Below are positions 1 through 7,679 of a DNA stretch of 15,993 nucleotides, one piece after another (position 1 is the stretch's first letter; the number at the start of each line of letters is the position of its first letter). Source of the stretch: Actinomycetales bacterium. Its GTDB lineage: Bacteria; Actinomycetota; Actinomycetes; Actinomycetales; Dermabacteraceae. The notes below the pieces were generated by a model. It worked only from the letters and a program-made list of their open reading frames with translations, was not told where the DNA came from and did no database searches. The DNA lies in the NCBI GenBank assembly GCA_012799425.1, contig JAAZLF010000667.1, positions 1 through 15,993 on the forward strand, written 5' to 3'. The position numbers and the translations under genes were made by a program.

Positions 1-2
1 AG

Positions 3-317
3 GGCAGCATCGTGGTGCTCGCCCTCGGCGTCGCCGGCATCACCTACGGCGGGCTGCTCGGTGCGTTCCTCTTCGGCATCGTCAGCAAGCGCGCCCGCGC
101 GGCGGACGCCAACATCGCCTTCGTCATCGCGGTCGCGATCAACGCTTTCTTCTTCGTGATGGAGAAGTACGTGATCGGCGAGGTGTGGGTGGCCTGGCAG
201 TGGTACCCGCTGCTGGGTGTGATCGTCACCTTCGCCGTGGGCGGGCTGCTGTCGCTGCGGCACGGGAGTCGGGCGCCGGTGGAGCCGATCGAGCCGGTCG
301 CGGGCGAAGGCAGCTGA
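3..317 (+). CDS. Sodium:solute symporter (SSS family), C-terminal fragment
   Basis: The reading frame is open to the left edge, so only about the last 104 residues are present. It shows hydrophobic segments typical of the end of an SSS-family transporter: a glycine-rich helix (ITYGGLLGAFLFGIVSKRA), a second helix followed by a short loop, and a last helix preceded by an aromatic WQWYPLLG segment, then a short polar tail rich in Pro and Glu. SSS proteins import solutes such as sugars, amino acids or sialic acid with sodium across the cytoplasmic membrane. Substrate cannot be inferred from this end of the protein. It converges on the large secreted enzyme and is separated from it by a strong hairpin. 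Family assignment is by recall of C-terminal SSS pattern only. Confidence 0.72.
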   Translation, partial: GSIVVLALGVAGITYGGLLGAFLFGIVSKRARAADANIAFVIAVAINAFFFVMEKYVIGEVWVAWQWYPLLGVIVTFAVGGLLSLRHGSRAPVEPIEPVAGEGS

Positions 318-320
318 CGG

Positions 321-353
321 GGAGGGCCCGGGGATCCCTTCTCCGGGCCCTCC
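321..353. terminator. Hairpin terminator between convergent genes
   Basis: A perfect 11-bp inverted repeat (ggagggcccgg at 321-331 and ccgggccctcc at 343-353) with an 11-nt loop begins three bases after the symporter stop and ends 21 bases before the stop of the convergent large enzyme. There is no strong T-run on either side, as is common in GC-rich actinobacteria, so it could terminate both transcripts. Inferred from structure and position. Confidence 0.7.
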
Positions 354-374
354 TCGACGACGGCGGTTCTGTGG

Positions 375-3300
375 TCAGCTCACGCGGACCGTGAGGGACG
401 CGGCCACCATGAAGGGCTTCCCGTCCCAGGCGCTGGTGCCCTCGAACTTCAGGTACCGGCCCCGAGCCAGCACACCGATCGACTTCTCTCCCTGGCCGGA
501 CGCCAGCGCGCCGGTGGCCGCAGGCTCCTCAGGGAACGACCCGGGATCATCGGAGACGTACACCGCGTAATCCTTGACCTGGCCGACCACCGCGTCCTGG
601 CGCGGGAGGTAGACCAGCGAGCAGATGTCCTGCTCGCTCCCCAGGTCCAGCACGATCCAGTGCGGGTATCCGGGAGAGGACGAGTGCCACTCCGTGTGCC
701 AGAACGTGCTCGGGTCCTCGTCCGCGACATTGCCCATCGCGCCGTCCTCGCCGACTGTCTCCTCGGAATCCACGGCGAGCGGAGTGGGGACGATCCGCGC
801 CCCCGTGCATTCGCCGCGCACCCGGATCGCGGCCGAGGAGCTGACCTTGTGGATCCGCAGGCCCAGGTTGACGACAGCATCACCGGCCACGCCCTGGTTT
901 TCCAGCTCCAGGTCCACGGTGACGCTCTTGCCGGGGGCGAGCGCCCCGATCTCCCGCGGCCAGTTCCCGTGCAGTGCCCATCCCTCAGGAGCCGAGGGGC
1001 CCAGGGTGATCTTCTTCGTGCGCTTGCCGCTGGCGTTGGTGAGGGTCACCGACGCGGTGCCGCTGTCTCCCACGCCGATCACCGTGGGATCCTCCGCCGT
1101 CTGCACCGTGAGCGCGGGTGCGGTCCAGTAGTAGAGCTCGCTCCGGCCACCGCCGATGCGGACGGTGATCGAGAGCTGGTGCTCATGGCCCTTGCCGTTC
1201 TTCCCCACAGGGGTGCGAGTGATCTTCACCGGCTCCGCCTCGCCGGTCGTCTGATCCACCCGCATCAGCTCCGCCCCCGCCGGCGGGGTCAGTACGAGGG
1301 TGACCTCCTGCTCCGTCTGCCAGTGCTGGCCCTCGTCGTAGCGCACCAGCTTCTTCGTCGAGGGCAGCTCCGCATTACCGATCAGGCCGTTGACGACCAT
1401 GAAGGCGCGGGGATCCTCGGCACCGAAGGTCTCCTTGGCCTGCGCGCCCGTCAAACCGGGCAGCGGCTTGAAGAAGCCGATGGCGACGTCGCCGGGCAGA
1501 CCGTCGTTCACCGTCCCGGTGTTGGTCACGTCGATCCTGGTGATTCCGTATTCCGACAGCGCGGGCAGGCTCTCCTCGACGCTGTCCGTGCGGTAGCCGC
1601 GCGGAACCGTGTTCGTCACCGCTTCGCCGTCCTCGTGGTGGGAGCCCGGCTGGACAGCGACCCAGTCGTTCGTCAGCGGTGCGAGGAACGCCCCCAGCTT
1701 CCGCGCGCGATGGAGGACGTCCGAGATCTCCCAGTACGCGCGCGTGGGGGCGCCGTCGAGGTCGAAGCAGCTGTTGCCGTCGTACCGGTTGATCTCCATC
1801 CGGAACAGCGAGAGCCACTTCATCCCACTGGCCAGGGACAGGCTCGTGACCAGGGCCTTCTGCGACTGGGATCCGTTATGGTCGAAGGCATCGAGGTACT
1901 GGCCGAACAGGATGGGCTCGCTGCCATCCCCGGTCAGTCCCTCGAGGGCGACTTGGCGCTGGGTGCGCCACGCCGCCAGCCCCAGGAGGTGGTTCGTGGC
2001 GTCCCATGCGGATGGTCCGTGGGAGCCGAAGACATCGCCGCCACCCCAGTAATAGTGGTCGAAGCTCACCAGATCGGGCTTCGAGGTCCGCACGTAGTGG
2101 CGGAAGTTCTCGAGTTCCGCCCAGGTCGGGTTGTTGTTCTGGTTGGAGTGGGTGAGCGCCTGCGGGTACGTCTCCCGCGAGAACTCGAACCACTGGGAGA
2201 ACGCTTCGACCTCCGCATCGGAGTAGGGGCCCTCGTCGCCGTACTGGGCGTCGATGAACCGCGACTGGTAGGGGCGCATCGCCTCCGGGATGAACTCGTG
2301 CGGCTCACCAGCGTCCTGGATCCCGTTGCCACCGGCCGGGGCCTTCGCGATCCCCCACGTCGCCTGCGGGCTGTAGGCCATGAAGTCGCGGTTGCCGAAG
2401 TCAGGATCGTAGAACTGGGCGGTGGGCTGCGCGAAGTCCTCGAACTCGCGCGAGTCGAGGGACCCGGCGGCGTAGCCGTCCGAAGTGGCCCACTGGGCGA
2501 TCACCAGGCCGTGGGCGAGCGCCAGCTCCTGCGCGCGGTTGACCGACTCCTCGGTGGGCACGTACGCGAACTCCTGTCCACCATCGGCGGGAGCCTCGTG
2601 GCGCTCAGGCGGCTGGACCCCCACGGGCAGTGCGAATACCTGGATCTCCTGGACCCCGAACTCCTCGTGGAGCCGATCGTCCTTCCCTGCCAGCGTGATC
2701 CTCACGTACCGCGCGGCGTAGTAGTCGCCGAGCTCCCAGTAGAGGATGCCCTGATCCTGGCGCAGCGTGGCGTGGTGCGCGGCCCGCTCCCAGGTGCCGC
2801 CGTCCTCCGACAGGTCGATGGACAGATAGCTCTCCCACTCCGAGGGATACCACTGTCCCTCGGGCGTGAGGATGTGGCCCGAGACCCGGCCCACGGTGCG
2901 CACCTCGGGCAGCTGGACGGTGAAGCAGGTGACCCCCTCTTCGTCGGGCTCACCGGCAGCCAGGGGCTCGGCGGGGTGCCATGAGGTGTCCTTGTCCCCG
3001 TCGAACATGGCGGTGAGCGGGCGGCCCTCCGCCTCGCCGACGGGGGAGGTGGCGGTCAGGCCGGTGACCAGCTCGCGACCGCGGAAGTCGGTGTCCACCT
3101 TCGTGATCGTGACCGTGTACTCGGTGGTGCGATCGCCGTCACCGACGAGGATGGTGAGGCTGTTCTCGCCGAGCTCCAGATCCACGGAGACGCGGTCGTG
3201 CGCCTCTGGAACCGGTGCGCTGCCGTTGACCGTGGCCGAGACGCCGTCCCCGGTGGTGATCGGGTGGACCGTGACCGTGTTGAGGCTCCGGTACGCCGTG

Positions 3301-3536
3301 GCGGTGTATTCCTTCACCGCCGGGTCGAAGGCGGGCTCGATTCGTCCGATCTGATCGATGATCAGGTCCGCCAGACCGCCCGCACGCTGAAGCCCGGGCG
3401 GGGCGGTGCGGGGGTGGGGTGCGGCGACGGCGTGGGGGACTGCCAGGGCGAGGCCGCTGGCGATGGTCGCCCCGGCGATGACGGTGCGGCGGCGGGGCGT
3501 GGGGCGTCCGGCGGTGCTCGAAAAACGGTGTCCCAT
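375..3536 (-). CDS. Secreted multidomain putative glycoside hydrolase
   Basis: This 1053-residue protein has a Tat-like signal (RRRTVIAGATIASGLALAV, residues 15-33, with a likely cleavage after AVAA near 39). In order I see a cadherin-like beta-sandwich (about 52-147), an F5/8 type C (discoidin-like) domain (about 155-303), a central region (about 325-725) with TIM-barrel-like strands such as QALTHSNQ, PDLVSFDHYYW and PILFGQYLDAF, a NEW3-type domain (about 808-897), and a second F5/8 type C domain (about 910-1053). Such domain sets belong to secreted glycosidases acting on complex glycans. I cannot assign the catalytic core to a GH family. The ATG start is supported by AAAGGAG seven bases upstream. 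No sortase motif is seen, so it is probably released or held by glycan binding. A promoter and the shared 23-bp operator lie upstream. It is likely co-induced with the fucosidase and transporter operon. Secretion and ancillary domains are fairly safe; the reaction is inference. Confidence 0.85.
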   Translation of the reverse strand: MGHRFSSTAGRPTPRRRTVIAGATIASGLALAVPHAVAAPHPRTAPPGLQRAGGLADLIIDQIGRIEPAFDPAVKEYTATAYRSLNTVTVHPITTGDGVSATVNGSAPVPEAHDRVSVDLELGENSLTILVGDGDRTTEYTVTITKVDTDFRGRELVTGLTATSPVGEAEGRPLTAMFDGDKDTSWHPAEPLAAGEPDEEGVTCFTVQLPEVRTVGRVSGHILTPEGQWYPSEWESYLSIDLSEDGGTWERAAHHATLRQDQGILYWELGDYYAARYVRITLAGKDDRLHEEFGVQEIQVFALPVGVQPPERHEAPADGGQEFAYVPTEESVNRAQELALAHGLVIAQWATSDGYAAGSLDSREFEDFAQPTAQFYDPDFGNRDFMAYSPQATWGIAKAPAGGNGIQDAGEPHEFIPEAMRPYQSRFIDAQYGDEGPYSDAEVEAFSQWFEFSRETYPQALTHSNQNNNPTWAELENFRHYVRTSKPDLVSFDHYYWGGGDVFGSHGPSAWDATNHLLGLAAWRTQRQVALEGLTGDGSEPILFGQYLDAFDHNGSQSQKALVTSLSLASGMKWLSLFRMEINRYDGNSCFDLDGAPTRAYWEISDVLHRARKLGAFLAPLTNDWVAVQPGSHHEDGEAVTNTVPRGYRTDSVEESLPALSEYGITRIDVTNTGTVNDGLPGDVAIGFFKPLPGLTGAQAKETFGAEDPRAFMVVNGLIGNAELPSTKKLVRYDEGQHWQTEQEVTLVLTPPAGAELMRVDQTTGEAEPVKITRTPVGKNGKGHEHQLSITVRIGGGRSELYYWTAPALTVQTAEDPTVIGVGDSGTASVTLTNASGKRTKKITLGPSAPEGWALHGNWPREIGALAPGKSVTVDLELENQGVAGDAVVNLGLRIHKVSSSAAIRVRGECTGARIVPTPLAVDSEETVGEDGAMGNVADEDPSTFWHTEWHSSSPGYPHWIVLDLGSEQDICSLVYLPRQDAVVGQVKDYAVYVSDDPGSFPEEPAATGALASGQGEKSIGVLARGRYLKFEGTSAWDGKPFMVAASLTVRVS

Positions 3537-3648
3537 CTCGTGCTCCTTTGCTGATGAGCGGGTGTCGGGAAATCGGGGCGGGGCCCCGCTGCGCAGCCTT
3601 CCTCGCCGGGGCTGTCGTTGCCATCGCGGAGTGAGGTGAGCTGCACAG

Positions 3649-3671
3649 AACTAGTAGTCCGGCTACTGGTT
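3649..3671. promoter_or_regulatory. Inverted-repeat operator 1 (probable ROK site)
   Basis: Half-sites AACTAGTAG (3649-3657) and CTACTGGTT (3663-3671) are separated by 5 bp and match each other as an inverted repeat at 8 of 9 positions. The element lies just downstream of the predicted transcription start of the secreted enzyme, a classic repression position. The same architecture with the same spacing recurs at 5065-5087 upstream of the transporter operon. That the neighbouring ROK repressor binds it is inference. Confidence 0.72.
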
Positions 3672-3680
3672 TCGACGTCG

Positions 3681-3709
3681 AGCGTAGCGGCGGGGCGTGA
3701 TGGGGGCAA
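3681..3709 (-). promoter_or_regulatory. Candidate promoter of the secreted enzyme
   Basis: Read on the minus strand, TTGCCC (3704-3709) and TACGCT (3681-3686) are separated by exactly 17 bp, giving a plausible housekeeping sigma promoter (4/6 and 3/6 matches, with the TAnnnT core). The start would fall near 3674, directly before operator 1 and about 140 bases upstream of the ATG. Prediction only. Confidence 0.45.
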
Positions 3710-3761
3710 CATTTCGCGGCAAATAGATGGGATGTATGATCGTCGGTGCCAGCGCACGGTC

Positions 3762-4973
3762 TCAGCGCGGGCGCTCTCCCCAGGCCGCGTCCCGGGCCTC
3801 CCGAGCCGCGAGTTCGAGGGCGCCCCGAAGCACGCCGTCCCGTCCGAACCGACCTGCGATGACCCGGGTTCCGGAGGGCGCGATCCGCGCCAGGTGCACC
3901 GAGACCGCCCCGGCCAACGCGTTCCCGCCCGCATGGCCGATCGGGCCGCTCAGTGTGACGGTGCCGGGATCAAGCAACGCTGTCGCAGCGGCCAGGCCCA
4001 GCGCGACGCGGTGCGAATAGGCCTCCAGCAGTGCCGAAGGGCGTGCGATCTCGGTCCAGGGATCCGGTGCGCCGAGCTCGTCCGCCAGGACCCGCAGGGC
4101 CTCGGAGCCGATCGACGACTGCAATCCGCCGTGGTATCCGACGGTGCGGTCATGACGCTCGGGCAGGGGCGGGGAGGGCGTGCCGGGCGTGGGCATGTAG
4201 CCGATCTGCCCCGCGGCACCCGTGGAGCCGCGCAGCGGGGCGCCGTCGACGTGCCCGGCGTACCCCAGTCCTGTGCCGATCCACAGCACGCCGAAGTTCT
4301 CGAGGCCCTGAGTGCTGCCGGCCACATGCTCGGCCGCGGCGGCGAGTTCCACGTCGCGCTCGAGCGTGACCGGGCATGGCAGTGCGGAGCGCAGCGTCGT
4401 GATCGTGGAGTGCTGCCACAGGGGCAGGTCCCAGGCGAAGCCGAGATCGCCGGTACGCCGTTCGACCTGGCCGTGCACCCCGACCATGACGTGCGCCAGC
4501 TGGCTCTCGCCGACCCCTGCGAGACGAGTCATGTCGAGCACGAGATCCGAGACCTGCGTGGCCGATTCCTCGGCATCGAGCGGCTGGGTCCGGGCGGCGA
4601 TCACGCGGCCGCGCAGGTCAACGATCGTCAGCTCGATCTTAGAGGCGCTGACAGCTGCGCCGACGGCGACCTTCAGCCGGGAGTTGATGTCGTACAGCTG
4701 TGCGTCAGGGCCGCGACGCCCCCCTGCCCCTCGTCCAGCCTGGACGAGCGCGCCGCAGTCGAGGAGGCGGTTGACGGCCTCCAGGATCGTGGGCTGGGAG
4801 AGGCCGGTCAGGTTCCTCAGTTCGGTGCGGGAGAGCGGGCCGGCTTTGCGGAGGCTCTCGAGCATGTAGCGGTCGTTGGCGCGCAGTGGAGGGTGCGCAT
4901 GCCTGGTGACGATCACAGCGCCTCCCGGGTCAATGTGTAGGGCAGTTGCCAGTGTCGCATCGGCGCCGCGCAC
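3762..4973 (-). CDS. ROK-family transcriptional repressor
   Basis: The 403-residue product has an N-terminal MarR-like winged helix-turn-helix (about residues 35-80; GPLSRTELRNLTGLSQPTI is the core) followed by a ROK kinase-like domain. Recognisable ROK elements are the strand pair around VAVGAAVSASKIELTIVD, the segment LPCPVTLERDVELAAAAEH, where family members usually read ENDAN, and WIGTGLGYAGHVDG with RGSTGAAGQIGYM. The zinc site CxCGxxGCxE of the family is absent: the matching stretch reads GYHGGLQSSIG. It therefore looks like a regulator rather than an active sugar kinase. The GTG start at 4973 is preceded by GGAG nine bases upstream; a shorter start inside the first 35 residues cannot be excluded. 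It is divergent from the transporter operon and lies upstream of the secreted enzyme in the same direction. It probably senses an imported sugar and binds the two 23-bp repeats (inference). Confidence 0.92.
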   Translation of the reverse strand: MRGADATLATALHIDPGGAVIVTRHAHPPLRANDRYMLESLRKAGPLSRTELRNLTGLSQPTILEAVNRLLDCGALVQAGRGAGGRRGPDAQLYDINSRLKVAVGAAVSASKIELTIVDLRGRVIAARTQPLDAEESATQVSDLVLDMTRLAGVGESQLAHVMVGVHGQVERRTGDLGFAWDLPLWQHSTITTLRSALPCPVTLERDVELAAAAEHVAGSTQGLENFGVLWIGTGLGYAGHVDGAPLRGSTGAAGQIGYMPTPGTPSPPLPERHDRTVGYHGGLQSSIGSEALRVLADELGAPDPWTEIARPSALLEAYSHRVALGLAAATALLDPGTVTLSGPIGHAGGNALAGAVSVHLARIAPSGTRVIAGRFGRDGVLRGALELAAREARDAAWGERPR

Positions 4974-5040
4974 CGAGGGTCGCTCCGTCTGCCCGGAGAT
5001 CGGATGTGTGCGGGCTCTACTCTCCGGGTGCCGATCGAGT

Positions 5041-5076
5041 TTCGACTTGTGGCGAGGGGTCGATAAGTTGTAGCTT
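5041..5076 (+). promoter_or_regulatory. Candidate promoter region of the transporter operon
   Basis: Two overlapping weak promoter matches are visible: TTCGAC (5041-5046) with TAAGTT (5064-5069) at 17-bp spacing, and TTGTGG (5047-5052) with TAGCTT (5071-5076) at 18-bp spacing. In both cases the -10 element overlaps operator 2, so bound repressor would block polymerase. The resulting leader would be about 130-145 bases, ending at the GGAGG ribosome site of the binding-protein gene. I cannot choose between the two by eye. Confidence 0.35.
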
Positions 5077-5087
5077 ACCTACTTGTT
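5065..5087. promoter_or_regulatory. Inverted-repeat operator 2 (probable ROK site)
   Basis: Half-sites AAGTTGTAG (5065-5073) and CTACTTGTT (5079-5087) flank a 5-bp spacer. Aligned with operator 1, the pattern AAnTnGTAG-N5-CTACTnGTT is identical at all fixed positions and has the same spacing. It lies in the divergent region between the ROK gene and the sugar transporter operon and overlaps the candidate -10 boxes. Autoregulation of the ROK gene plus repression of the operon is the simplest reading (inference). Confidence 0.7.
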
Positions 5088-5218
5088 CACCCGTTCACGC
5101 AGTCCTCGGGTGCCCTGCGCGACTCTTCACTGCGACTGCGCCGCCGCACCACAGTGCTGTCGGCATCCAGCGGCGCACTTCAATCCTCTCTCATACATCC
5201 GACCAATGGAGGTCACCT

Positions 5219-6631
5219 GTGACTCAGAGACTGAACTTCTCCCGACGCGCCCTGCTCGGGTCCCTCGCCGCTGCCGGCACCCTCGGCGCAGCCTCATGCA
5301 CCGGGGCGTCCACCGGTGGCGGCGACAGTGAGGAGGGCGGCATCCCCAAGCCATCCGTCTCCTGCGAGATCCCGGAGGCGAACATCGACGACAGCGAGCT
5401 CGACCTCGGCGACGTCTCCGGCGAGATCACCTTCATGACCCAGGGTCTCAAGGGGACCTTCGACGACTTCTTCACCGACCTCATCTCCGACTTCGAGTCC
5501 GCCAACCCCGGGACCGCGATCACCTGGACCGATCAGGGCGGCACTGCGGACTTCGACACGCTGATGGTGACCCAGGCGGGGAACTGCTCCATGGCTGACG
5601 TCATCAACGTGCCGTCCTCGACGGTGCTCGCACTTTCCCGAGCGAACCTGCTGCTGGACTACGATGTGAAGGCCCCGGGGATCGGCGAGCCGTTCGTCCC
5701 CGCGATCTGGGATTCGACCGGGTTCGGTGCGCAGGGCCATCACACGGCGTTGCCGTGGTACTTCGGCCCGCTGCTGGTCACCTACAACAAGGACGTCTTC
5801 GAGCGGGTGGGCCTCGACCCCGACTCCCCGCCGAGCACGATGGACCAGTATTTCGAGATGTGCCACCAGATCGCGGCCGCGGGCACCGGCGACTATGCGA
5901 TCTACGGCAACACCAGCTGGTACCTGCTCGACCAGTGGCACGGCATGGGTGTCGAGGCGATGAACGAGGACCTCACCGAGTTCACCTTCGCCTCGGACGA
6001 GAACGCGTTGCGCTGGATGACGGAGATGGCCTCTCTCTACTCCGAGGGGGCGATCCCCTAGGACTCCGTGCTCGGTGACCTCGACCAGTCCCAGGCCTAC
6101 ACCGAGGGCAATCTCGCCTTCGGCACGCCGAACGCGTCCTTCCTGCGCAACGTCCGAAACGCCAATCAGGCAGTGTACGAGGCGACCGGTGTGGGCCGCG
6201 GCATGCGCGACGAGGGGATCAACCCGATCTTCTCCGGTCAGTACATCTGCGTCTCGGTCACCAGCCCCAATGCTCCGCTCGCGGTCGCGTGGGCCGAGCA
6301 TCTGACGGATCCCGCACAGGGGCTCGCCTGGGCGCAGTACGGCATGGACACCGAGACCGCGGTCGTCTTCCCCGCCACGACCGAGGCTCTCGAGGATTCT
6401 TCGCTGGCCGAGGCCTCCGGCGAGGACGTCATGGCGCAGGCCCGCGTCATCTCCGCCGAAGAGGCGAAGACCTCCGAGGCCTACCTGCCTTCCTTCTTCC
6501 TGACGGGTCAGGTGCAGGAAGCCCTGATCAACTCGGTCAACAAGGCGATCGTGGGGGAGATCGAGCCGCAGGCAGCGCTCGATGACGCCCAGAAAGCCAT
6601 GAATCGCCTGCTGGAGCGCTCGGACGGCTGA
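5219..6631 (+). pseudogene. CUT1 sugar-binding lipoprotein, interrupted by in-frame TAG
   Basis: The GTG start at 5219 follows GGAGG (5208-5212) by six bases and opens a twin-arginine lipoprotein signal: SRRALLGSLAAAG, then AASC as lipobox. The product would be a 470-residue extracellular solute-binding protein of an ABC sugar importer (family 1), tethered to the membrane and handing sugar to the two permeases downstream. Codon 281 (6059-6061) is TAG. The same frame continues without any shift through a normal SBP C-terminal lobe to TGA at 6629-6631, ending with the usual Ala/Asn/Leu-rich helix (DDAQKAMNRLLERSDG). Before the stop the context is SEGAIP and after it DSVLGDLDQSQAY. A single base change, for example CAG, AAG, GAG or TGG to TAG, would explain it. 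As written, the product is a 280-residue truncated protein lacking most of the C-terminal lobe. A sequencing error, a recent mutation or amber suppression are all possible. A GTG at 6068 could at best restart a useless fragment. Confidence 0.88.
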
Positions 6632-6632
6632 C

Positions 6633-6655
6633 CGCCGCTCCTTTGCGGAGCGGCG
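6633..6655 (+). promoter_or_regulatory. Intercistronic hairpin between binding protein and permease
   Basis: A perfect 9-bp stem (cgccgctcc at 6633-6641, ggagcggcg at 6647-6655) with a 5-nt loop (tttgc) follows the binding-protein stop by one base. No T-run follows, so it is more likely an mRNA-stabilising or partial attenuation hairpin that lets binding protein exceed permease, as known for other ABC sugar operons. Function is inferred from position. Confidence 0.5.
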
Positions 6656-6695
6656 CACCGCTGCGCGCACCTGTCACATCTTCGAGGAGAGCCGC

Positions 6696-7679
6696 ATGAC
6701 TACGACAGCATCTGTCGCCGAGCCGGGGCGGCGCACCGATCTGCCCCGGAGCGGCCCCACCCGGCGCCGCCGCGACGGGGAGGTGCTCAACGGCGCCGCG
6801 CGCTATCGTGCCTGGTGGGTGCCGTGGTTGTGGGTCGTGGCCCCGGTCGCGGTGGTCGCGATGTTCTACCTGTTCCCGTTCCTGAACACGTTCTTCCTGT
6901 CATTCACGAATGCGAGCCCGCTGTCCGGACAGGGCGACTACGTGGGACTGCAGAACTATCGCGACCTGTTGAGCGATCCGGTGTTCTGGAACGCCGTGCT
7001 GAACTCTGTCGTCTATGCGGTGATCGTCGTCCCGCTGATGGTGGTGCTGCCCTTGCTGGTGGCGTTGCTCGTGCGCGACAAGGTGCCGGGAATCGGCCTG
7101 TTCCGTTCCCTGTACTACGTGCCGGCGATCGCCTCACTGGTGGTCATCTCGCTCGCATGGTCGGCGATCCTCAAGGATCAGGGCATGGTGAACATGACCC
7201 TCATGGACATGGGGCTGATCGACCAGCCCATCTCGTTCCTCACCGGGCGCTGGACCCTGCTGCTGTGCGCGATGGCGGTGACCCTGTGGTCCGGTATCCC
7301 GTACTACATGATCATGTACCTCGCGGCGCTGGCGAACCTTGATCGTTCCCTCTACGACGCCGCTGCGGTCGACGGGGCCGGTCCGGTGCGGACCTTCCTC
7401 ACCGTGACAGTCCCCGGCGTACGCACCATGATGACGCTGGTCGCCGTCCTGGTCACCATCGGGTGCCTGAAGATCTTCACCGAGGTCCACCTGCTCTCCA
7501 ACGGCACCGGTGGCATCGGCGGTGAATCCCAGACTCTGACGATGTACATCCGCGCGGTCGGCCTGGACCCGACCTACGGCTCGCTCGGCATGGGCTCGGC
7601 AGGAGCGGTCGCGCTGTTCATCATGACGATCGGCTTCCTGATCGCCAGTCAGCGCCTCAACGCGAATTCGGAGAACTGA
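6696..7679 (+). CDS. ABC sugar transporter permease, MalF/UgpA type
   Basis: The 327-residue membrane protein has a basic N-terminal tail and about six hydrophobic segments (roughly residues 43-70, 101-126, 138-158, 185-214, 245-266 and 297-318). The cytoplasmic EAA loop, which contacts the ATPase, is visible at about 221-241 (YDAAAVDGAGPVRTFL then TVTVPG). It is the first of two permeases of a CUT1 oligosaccharide importer. The ATG is preceded by GAGGAG at 6684-6689 with six-base spacing. The stop overlaps the next start in TGATG, indicating translational coupling. No ATPase gene is in the window. As in many actinobacterial CUT1 systems, a shared MsiK-like ATPase encoded elsewhere is expected (established for the group, inferred here). 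Substrate is probably a fucosylated or sulfated oligosaccharide, judged only by neighbours. Confidence 0.95.
   Translation: MTTTASVAEPGRRTDLPRSGPTRRRRDGEVLNGAARYRAWWVPWLWVVAPVAVVAMFYLFPFLNTFFLSFTNASPLSGQGDYVGLQNYRDLLSDPVFWNAVLNSVVYAVIVVPLMVVLPLLVALLVRDKVPGIGLFRSLYYVPAIASLVVISLAWSAILKDQGMVNMTLMDMGLIDQPISFLTGRWTLLLCAMAVTLWSGIPYYMIMYLAALANLDRSLYDAAAVDGAGPVRTFLTVTVPGVRTMMTLVAVLVTIGCLKIFTEVHLLSNGTGGIGGESQTLTMYIRAVGLDPTYGSLGMGSAGAVALFIMTIGFLIASQRLNANSEN

Noticed and set aside
660..2984. Long plus-strand open frame (774 codons) opposite the secreted enzyme
   Set aside because: It is the antisense shadow of a GC-rich gene. The translation is Arg/Gly/Val-rich with no domain, and the opposite strand carries clear domains, a signal peptide and a ribosome site.
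3649..5087. The two 23-bp repeats as insertion-sequence ends or a duplication
   Set aside because: Only the half-site letters are shared. Spacers and flanks differ and no transposase lies between; a ROK gene does. An operator pair explains them better.
6059..6061. TAG as programmed recoding (pyrrolysine or readthrough)
   Set aside because: No Pyl machinery, downstream structure or conserved readthrough context is visible; a substitution or sequencing error is simpler.
6068..6631. The region after the TAG as an independent gene
   Set aside because: It is in the same frame as the upstream part, lacks a ribosome site at GTG 6068, and encodes only the C-terminal lobe of a binding protein.
5294..6670. 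Minus-strand open frame of 458 codons opposite the binding-protein gene
   Set aside because: Low-complexity Arg/Gly/Leu/Val translation without motifs. The plus strand is a recognisable binding protein with signal peptide and ribosome site. It is not evidence that the TAG is meant as part of an antisense gene.
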